The notes below the pieces were generated by a model, which made no database searches, was not told where the DNA came from, and was given only the letters and a program-made list of their open reading frames with translations. 17,451 bases of DNA from an uncultured Oscillospiraceae bacterium (lineage in GTDB: Bacteria; Bacillota; Clostridia; Oscillospirales; Ruminococcaceae). Both the position numbers and the translations under genes were made by a program. Numbering within the stretch: the stretch's first letter is position 1; the number at the start of each line of letters is the position of its first letter. Where the stretch lies: assembly GCA_900543705.1 (NCBI GenBank), contig UQSL01000039.1, positions 1 to 17,451 on the forward strand, in the 5' to 3' direction. This document shows positions 13,023 through 17,451 of the stretch, one piece after another.

Positions 13023-14204
13023 TTAATCTTTTGTAAAAATTTCTTGCTGCACGGCAATATTTTCTTCGCAGTCTATCACAGCGCACAAAACGAGCTCCCC
13101 ATTTTCTATTTTTGTGTCAATTTTCTCATCGATGATCGTCGCTTGAGAAAGCTCCTGCGTCTTTTTCTCCTCAAGCTGCTGTAGGGCATTTTCCTTTGCC
13201 TCTTCTTGTGTAAAACTGATTTGTTCCTCAGTATACTCGCTGTAGGTGAGTGTGTAAAGGGTCATCGGCAAATGAAATCCAAAGATTGTCACAGAATCGG
13301 TTTTCTGCTCTGTTTCATACATTCCCTGCATCCTAGTCGCAATGAAGAGTGGAATTTTTGTACCGAATACGCCCAGATACCTTCGGGTAACTACCTTCCC
13401 AGTATACTCCCGCTTGACCTGTTCGAGCGGCACCCTGATTTCATAGGTATTTTTGGTTAGTGCAATAACTTTGCCCTGTGCATGGCGAAGCATCGTCTGT
13501 CCAAGGGAATCTGACATGATTCCGCTAACCAGTAAATCCCCTTTCTTGACCCCCTGGTTAATTTTAACGGAAGCCTGCCCGTCGTAGGCCTCAATTCTCC
13601 TGATTTGCCCCTCTTTGGAAGCAATCAGGTTACAGGGCGTATCGAGCGGAATCATATCGGGTGGTGCCACCCGCTCTTTGAGCTGGATGACCGCCTTTGT
13701 ACCATTCAGGTGGATGGCAATCCAGGACACCTCCGGCAAATCCAGCATCGCCTGCTTTTGCAGTTTTCCCGGGTCTACCTTGGAGCGCAGGATGCCCGGT
13801 TTGATACCATACCCCTCGAAGAGCTCCAGCACCTCCTGCGTACTCAGATTTTCATTGCCGACTACCTCGACATCCCAGACAAAACAGGACATCACCGCAA
13901 TCAGGCATATGGCAAGCAGCGCCCCAACTAAAATCCCCTTTCTGCGGCGATACCGGCGCAGCAGGACGGGAAGGCCGTGTTTTGCAACTACATGCGCGCT
14001 GACACCGGATCTGCGTACGCTCGGCCGGATCCGCTTATAATCCCGGCGCGCCATACTCATGGTAATGCAGAAGCCGTTGCGCCTTAAATCCCATACACTA
14101 ATACCTTCTTGGTTGAGGAGATTCAAAAACCGTTCCGGATAACCGCCCTGTATTTGAAAATCCACTGTACCTGTCAGGCAGCGGACAAGCTTTGTCACTA
14201 TCAT
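13023..14204 (-). CDS. yqfD: Sporulation protein YqfD
   Basis: YqfD is a membrane protein required for normal sporulation in Bacillus, made in the mother cell. The 393-aa product begins MIVTKLVRCLTGTVDFQIQGGYPERFLNLLNQEGISVWDL. It has one transmembrane helix after a basic stretch (RRYRRRKGILVGALLAICLI). An extracytoplasmic region follows, with VEVVGNENLSTQEVLELFEGYGIKPG and repeated beta-rich segments (VKKGDLLVSGIM). GAGGTG lies about 9 bases before the chosen ATG. The frame extends upstream to 14270, but that part overlaps yqfC. The pair yqfC-yqfD is a classic sporulation unit. Confidence 0.93.
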   Translation of the reverse strand: MIVTKLVRCLTGTVDFQIQGGYPERFLNLLNQEGISVWDLRRNGFCITMSMARRDYKRIRPSVRRSGVSAHVVAKHGLPVLLRRYRRRKGILVGALLAICLIAVMSCFVWDVEVVGNENLSTQEVLELFEGYGIKPGILRSKVDPGKLQKQAMLDLPEVSWIAIHLNGTKAVIQLKERVAPPDMIPLDTPCNLIASKEGQIRRIEAYDGQASVKINQGVKKGDLLVSGIMSDSLGQTMLRHAQGKVIALTKNTYEIRVPLEQVKREYTGKVVTRRYLGVFGTKIPLFIATRMQGMYETEQKTDSVTIFGFHLPMTLYTLTYSEYTEEQISFTQEEAKENALQQLEEKKTQELSQATIIDEKIDTKIENGELVLCAVIDCEENIAVQQEIFTKD

Positions 14205-14217
14205 GGTTTGTTTCACC

Positions 14218-14535
14218 TCACAGGGAGAATTCAATCGAGGTAAAAAAGCCCTCGATTTCCGCATTTTCACCGTTCATACAGCGCAGGCTGAGATTCCTTC
14301 CGGTGAATTTGACCATCATCTTGCCAGTACTGATACGAATCCGGTCTGTTTCATATTCCAAAATCCCCTTGCATCCTTCTATCAGCACACGGGTATTGCC
14401 CGCAATTTCAATGTGGGAGAGATTCCCGATAGTATCCTGTGGAATATCTAAAACATGCGCAATTCGCACGGATAAGGGACGCTTTTCCTCCTGTTCCGGT
14501 TCGGGTTTGTTTTTGGGAGCTCTTGCCACAAACAT
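14218..14535 (-). CDS. yqfC: Sporulation protein YqfC
   Basis: A 105-aa YabP/YqfC-family protein, part of the mother-cell sporulation set. After a charged N-terminus the family core reads IPQDTIGNLSHIEIAGNTRVLIEGCKGILEYETDRIRI, then GRNLSLRCMNGENAEIEGFFTSIEF. No membrane helix. GGAAGGGG stands a few bases before the ATG. It lies 13 bases ahead of yqfD, in the order seen across spore formers. The short divergent gap to ylbJ holds no clear sigma-A promoter. A sigma-E type promoter is expected from the family but I cannot establish one. Confidence 0.92.
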   Translation of the reverse strand: MFVARAPKNKPEPEQEEKRPLSVRIAHVLDIPQDTIGNLSHIEIAGNTRVLIEGCKGILEYETDRIRISTGKMMVKFTGRNLSLRCMNGENAEIEGFFTSIEFSL

Positions 14536-14638
14536 CGATCCCCTTCCTTGTCTGTTTTCCCTCTATCCTTATGCTTTCATGAGGCAAATTAGTAGTGATG
14601 AGGATGCTGTCCATCCGCATAGGAATAGAGGAGAAAGG

Positions 14639-15805
14639 ATGTGGATATCCATGAACCCTGCCAGTGCTCCACACCGCAGAGTGTTTCCGGTCATTGGGCT
14701 GTGTGCAGCGGTCTGCCTGTTGACCGTTTTGTTTTTATTTTACCCGGATATCGTCTCCGCCGGGGCTTTGACCGGGCTTTCCCTGTGCTCGCAGGTGCTC
14801 ATTCCCTCCCTGTTTCCCTTTATGGTGCTCTCCTCCTTTGCTTTAAATTCCGGTGCAGATTATCCGCTCGTCAAGATATGCGGGAAGGCTGCCGTCAAGG
14901 TGTTCCGACTGCCTGCACGCAGTATCAGTATCTTTTTTTTCAGCCTGCTTGGAGGGTATCCTATCGGACCGAAACTGATTGCCTCGGCAGTCGAACGCGG
15001 AGAACTCGACGAGCATCAGGCACAGCGGATGCTCACCTTCTGCTCCAATGCGGGTCCGGCTTTTGTAGTGAGTGCTGTGGGCTTCGGGATTCTCGGCAAC
15101 ATCACCGCAGGGTTGATTTTGCTCGGTGCACAGATTTTGTCTGCCCTGCTCATAGCATTGGTTTCCTCCCTATCCGAACGTCACAAACCTGTCTACCGCC
15201 CGATGAAAGCGCCCCGTACCCCAGTAAGCCTCGCCTTTGTCAAGGCAGTTACGGACAGCGCCTCCGCAATGATGGCGCTGTGCGCCTTTGTCGTGGTGTT
15301 TGCCGTAATCCTGCGGCTGCTCAGTGGGTTCGGTGTGTTTGCATGGATTGCGGGAATCTTGCATATGGATTCCTCCTTCATCACAGCAATCATCTCAGGA
15401 TTTTTGGAGGTTACTTCCGGCTGCAAGGCGGCAGCCTCATGCGGTGGAATGACATCGGTGCTCCTCTGCTGCGCTTTTACCGCATTTTCCGGGCTGTCGG
15501 TGCTTTTTCAGGTTCGTGCCATTTTACAGGATGTCGGCATCAGGTTCGGCCCCTATGTTCTCTCCAAGCTTGTCCACTGTACGCTTTCCACTGTCCTGGC
15601 CTTTTTACTGTTCAAGCTGTTTTCCCCGGTGGTCAATGTCTTTGGGCCTTCCCAGATTCCGGTGCAAAGCGAGATTCGTACTTTTTCCTTCTCGGCACTC
15701 ACATCGATTCTGTTTTTCCTCGCATGCCTAGTCTTGGTGGCGGGGGCAAAAGGAAAGTCTCAACAAAAAAACGGCCGCCTCCACCTTTGCCGCAGGAAGA
15801 AATAA
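14639..15805 (+). CDS. ylbJ: Sporulation integral membrane protein YlbJ
   Basis: YlbJ is a polytopic membrane protein of the nucleoside-recognition/GATE-domain type, needed for a proper spore in Bacillus. The 388-aa product has about eight hydrophobic segments. Hallmarks are LTGLSLCSQVLIPSLFPFMVLSSF, FSLLGGYPIGPKLIA, MLTFCSNAGPAFVVSAVGFGILGN and ISGFLEVTSGC. The start is the ATG with GGAG 5 bases upstream; Met5 is an alternative. The frame is open to 14192, but that upstream part is antisense to yqfC and is not used. The hydrophilic C-terminal tail is Lys/Arg-rich. Divergent from yqfCD, so this is a small sporulation locus. Confidence 0.93.
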   Translation: MWISMNPASAPHRRVFPVIGLCAAVCLLTVLFLFYPDIVSAGALTGLSLCSQVLIPSLFPFMVLSSFALNSGADYPLVKICGKAAVKVFRLPARSISIFFFSLLGGYPIGPKLIASAVERGELDEHQAQRMLTFCSNAGPAFVVSAVGFGILGNITAGLILLGAQILSALLIALVSSLSERHKPVYRPMKAPRTPVSLAFVKAVTDSASAMMALCAFVVVFAVILRLLSGFGVFAWIAGILHMDSSFITAIISGFLEVTSGCKAAASCGGMTSVLLCCAFTAFSGLSVLFQVRAILQDVGIRFGPYVLSKLVHCTLSTVLAFLLFKLFSPVVNVFGPSQIPVQSEIRTFSFSALTSILFFLACLVLVAGAKGKSQQKNGRLHLCRRKK

Positions 15806-15815
15806 AGGTGGATTT
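15780..15815 (+). terminator. Weak hairpin at the ylbJ stop
   Basis: TCCACCTTT (15780-15788) pairs with AAAGGTGGA (15804-15812) around a 15-base loop, followed by TTTA. The stem overlaps the last ylbJ codons and the tail is short, so termination here is uncertain and some readthrough into the next gene is likely. Confidence 0.4.
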
Positions 15816-15879
15816 ACAGCTTCCTCTGGCTTTTTTCCTGTCGATTTGCTATGATAAAAAGCGAAAGGGGAAATCCATC

Positions 15880-16101
15880 ATGTTTACTAAACGTAAGTTT
15901 TTCGGAAATACAATAGAGCCCTCCTGCGAATACTGCGCCAATGGGACAAAAAGTAAGGATGGGGAGAGTATCCTCTGCGAACGCCAGGGAATCGTCGCTC
16001 CCTACTATTCCTGCCGTAAATTTGTCTATGACCCGCTCAAGCGTATCCCAAAACGCATGCCAAAGCTCCCGGATTACGACGAAGAGATGTTCAAGCTTTA
16101 A
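15880..16101 (+). CDS. Conserved small four-cysteine protein of unknown function
   Basis: A 73-aa protein, beginning MFTKRKFFGNTIEPSCEYCANG. The cysteines at 16, 19, 33 and 45 form a C-x2-C...C...C pattern suggestive of a zinc or iron-sulfur site. They are followed by RKFVYDPLKRIPKRMPKLP. I recall similar short proteins, with the CRKFVYDPLKR box, in many Clostridia without an assigned function. AAAGGGGA lies 8 bases before the ATG. It has a TATGAT -10-like box about 25 bases upstream and its own terminator downstream, so it can be a single-gene unit after ylbJ. The codon pattern and strong ribosome site support a real gene. Confidence 0.8.
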   Translation: MFTKRKFFGNTIEPSCEYCANGTKSKDGESILCERQGIVAPYYSCRKFVYDPLKRIPKRMPKLPDYDEEMFKL

Positions 16102-16107
16102 AAAATA

Positions 16108-16138
16108 GACCGCTGTTCTGGTAACAGCGGCCTTTTCT
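16108..16138 (+). terminator. Terminator after the four-cysteine protein
   Basis: CCGCTGTT (16110-16117) pairs with AACAGCGG (16123-16130) around a short loop, followed by CCTTTTCT. A T-run on the minus side as well lets it serve as a second barrier to plsY transcripts. Confidence 0.75.
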
Positions 16139-16168
16139 ATCAGGCTGAGCAGGAAGTTTTTTGCATTC

Positions 16169-16210
16169 AAAAGCCCTTCGGTCCAGTTTTCTGTACCGGA
16201 GGGCTTTCAC
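16169..16210 (-). terminator. Terminator after plsY
   Basis: AAAGCCCTCCGGT (minus strand, 16207-16195) pairs with ACCGAAGGGCTTTT (16182-16169) with one mismatch. It begins about 5 bases past the plsY stop and ends in TTTTGAAT. It separates the convergent plus- and minus-strand units. Confidence 0.8.
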
Positions 16211-16211
16211 T

Positions 16212-16871
16212 TTATTTCTTTTGGCCGAACTTGTTTTCCGTTCCGTTGGCAAGGCGCACAATATTGCTGCGATGCATGATGATGACGAGCACTGCAAACA
16301 CCAGCACACACAAAGCGTCAAGCAAGGCATGCTGTGCCCCAAGCAGCAGCTGAGAAACATATGTAATGATGGGTGCCGCAACCGACGCGCAAATGGAAGC
16401 AAGTGAGACGATTTTGGAAAACAGCACCACCACTAGGAACACCACGACGACCCCGACAAACACAATCGGGTCGACCATCAGCAAAACGCCCGCCGAAGTG
16501 GCGATCCCCTTGCCGCCGTGAAATCCGTAGTACACTGGGTAGATATGCCCGAGCACCACGAAAATCCCCGCCAGATACAAAAACATCGTCAGGAATTCCT
16601 CCGGCACCTGTCCCCAGTACGTCAGCAGCAGGCGGCTGAGAAGCACTCCGACGACTGCCTTACCGAGATCGCCGAGCAGGGTCAGGGCCGCCGGGCCCTT
16701 TCCCAAAGTCCTCAGGACATTCGTCATCCCCGCGTTTCCGCTCCCAAATTCCCGGATATCCTTTTTGGCAATACACTTGCTGACAATAATGGCAAAGCTC
16801 AGGCTGCCAAGCAGATAACAGACAAGGATGGATACCAGCACGGACAGCACCAGCGAAACGGTGACTTGCAT
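16212..16871 (-). CDS. plsY: Glycerol-3-phosphate acyltransferase PlsY
   Basis: PlsY transfers the acyl group from acyl-phosphate (made by PlsX) to glycerol-3-phosphate, the first step of membrane phospholipid synthesis. The 219-aa integral membrane protein has the family motifs in order: YLLGSLSFAIIVSK, REFGSGNAGMTNVLRTLG (glycerol-phosphate site) and GHIYPVYYGFHGGKGIATSAGV, plus several transmembrane segments. GGGGAA stands 5 bases before the ATG. It follows der by 15 bases, the der-plsY order known from Firmicutes. Confidence 0.96.
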   Translation of the reverse strand: MQVTVSLVLSVLVSILVCYLLGSLSFAIIVSKCIAKKDIREFGSGNAGMTNVLRTLGKGPAALTLLGDLGKAVVGVLLSRLLLTYWGQVPEEFLTMFLYLAGIFVVLGHIYPVYYGFHGGKGIATSAGVLLMVDPIVFVGVVVVFLVVVLFSKIVSLASICASVAAPIITYVSQLLLGAQHALLDALCVLVFAVLVIIMHRSNIVRLANGTENKFGQKK

Positions 16872-16886
16872 AATGATTCCCCTTTC

Positions 16887-17451
16887 TTACTCCCCGCGTT
16901 CACGGACAATCATACGAATCGGCGTACCCTCTAGGCCAAATGTGGCCCGAATCTGGTTTTCCAGATACCGCTGATAGGAAAAATGGAACAAATCCGCACG
17001 GTTGACAAAGGTGACAAACGTCGGCGGACGAGTACTCGGCTGGGTCATGTAGTAGATTTTCAGCCGGCGGCCCTTATCCGATGGCGGCTGCACTCTCGCC
17101 GTCGCGTTGGACAGCAGGTCGTTGAGCATACCGGTTGAGATACGCATCGCATTTTGTCCATTAACATAGTGTATGAGTTCAAACAGCTTGTTTAGACGCT
17201 GTCCGGTCTTTGCAGAGAGAAAGATAATCGGGGCGTAAGACATAAAGCTGAAATCGTTTTCCAGTTTCTTCCTCATCTCGTTCATGGTCTTGCCGTCTTT
17301 GTCTACCGCATCCCATTTGTTGACCGCGATGATACAGGCCTTGCCCTGTTCATGCGCATACCCGGCGACCTTGGAATCCTGCTCGGTAAAGCCCTCGGTC
17401 GCGTCAATCATGATGACGCAGACTTCGGCGCGGTCGACAGCCATGTAGGAA
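16887..17451 (-). CDS. der: GTPase Der, C-terminal part (cut by window end)
   Basis: Der (EngA) is an essential tandem-GTPase for 50S ribosome assembly. The visible 187 residues are the end of the second G domain and the KH-like domain. Reading in, SYMAVDRAEVCVIMIDATEGFTEQD is followed by G4 NKWD and G5 SAKTG. The C-terminal domain contains PPTFVTFVNRADLFHFSYQRYLENQIR and GTPIRMIVRERGE. The frame is open to the window edge, so the N-terminus lies beyond it. The Met near 17444 is internal. It stops 15 bases before plsY. Confidence 0.95.
   Translation of the reverse strand, partial: SYMAVDRAEVCVIMIDATEGFTEQDSKVAGYAHEQGKACIIAVNKWDAVDKDGKTMNEMRKKLENDFSFMSYAPIIFLSAKTGQRLNKLFELIHYVNGQNAMRISTGMLNDLLSNATARVQPPSDKGRRLKIYYMTQPSTRPPTFVTFVNRADLFHFSYQRYLENQIRATFGLEGTPIRMIVRERGE

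Noticed and set aside
14192..14638. Longer YlbJ starting at 14192
   Set aside because: That part is antisense to yqfC and lacks family features. The ATG at 14639 has a good GGAG site.
14536..14638. Sigma-E promoters between yqfC and ylbJ
   Set aside because: CATA-like pieces exist on both strands, but none has a matching -35 at the right distance that I could defend.
1..17451. CRISPR array, insertion sequence or prophage
   Set aside because: No regularly spaced repeats, transposase, integrase or phage genes are visible on either strand.

Overview
The window looks like chromosomal DNA of an endospore-forming low-to-mid GC Firmicute, most likely class Clostridia. The evidence is the conserved order yqfC-yqfD-phoH-ybeY-dgkA-era-yqzL-recO, the sporulation genes yqfC, yqfD and ylbJ, strong Shine-Dalgarno sites, a T-box leader and sigma-A type promoters. 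I see no phage, IS or CRISPR structure. The lineage assignment is inference; no 16S or marker gene was compared.

Layout, left to right. (1) The 5' part of a tRNA-Val(TAC) on the minus strand, with its own promoter. (2) A minus-strand potABCD operon for spermidine/putrescine import. The genes are joined by three 4-base ATGA overlaps. The operon is driven from a good promoter near 4496-4523 and preceded by a leader of about 290 nt that is rich in hairpins. (3) A minus-strand unit made of a T-box leader (about 5291-5592), a 29-codon ORF and a small lipoprotein gene. No tRNA synthetase, amino-acid biosynthesis or transporter gene follows the T-box. (4) A small ribbon-helix-helix protein (minus), and a divergent plus-strand transcription unit of about 200 nt with promoter, folded body and terminator but no convincing ORF: a candidate structured small RNA. 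(5) A long minus-strand housekeeping/sporulation cluster: yqfC, yqfD, phoH, ybeY, dgkA, era, yqzL, recO, mutS2 and a small GNAT gene. mutS2 is interrupted at codon 152 by an in-frame TAG, while both halves remain otherwise intact. (6) Plus-strand ylbJ and a 73-aa four-cysteine protein, convergent with minus-strand der (cut by the window end) and plsY.

How it fits together: cluster 5 groups ribosome maturation (Era, YbeY), membrane lipid recycling (DgkA), recombination (RecO, MutS2) and sporulation (YqfC, YqfD). PotABCD is a complete importer, with the unusual feature that its binding protein seems to be anchored by a C-terminal transmembrane helix instead of a lipid. The items most worth a second look are the amber codon in mutS2, the T-box in front of a lipoprotein, the folded pot leader, and the orphan plus-strand RNA near 5976-6175.
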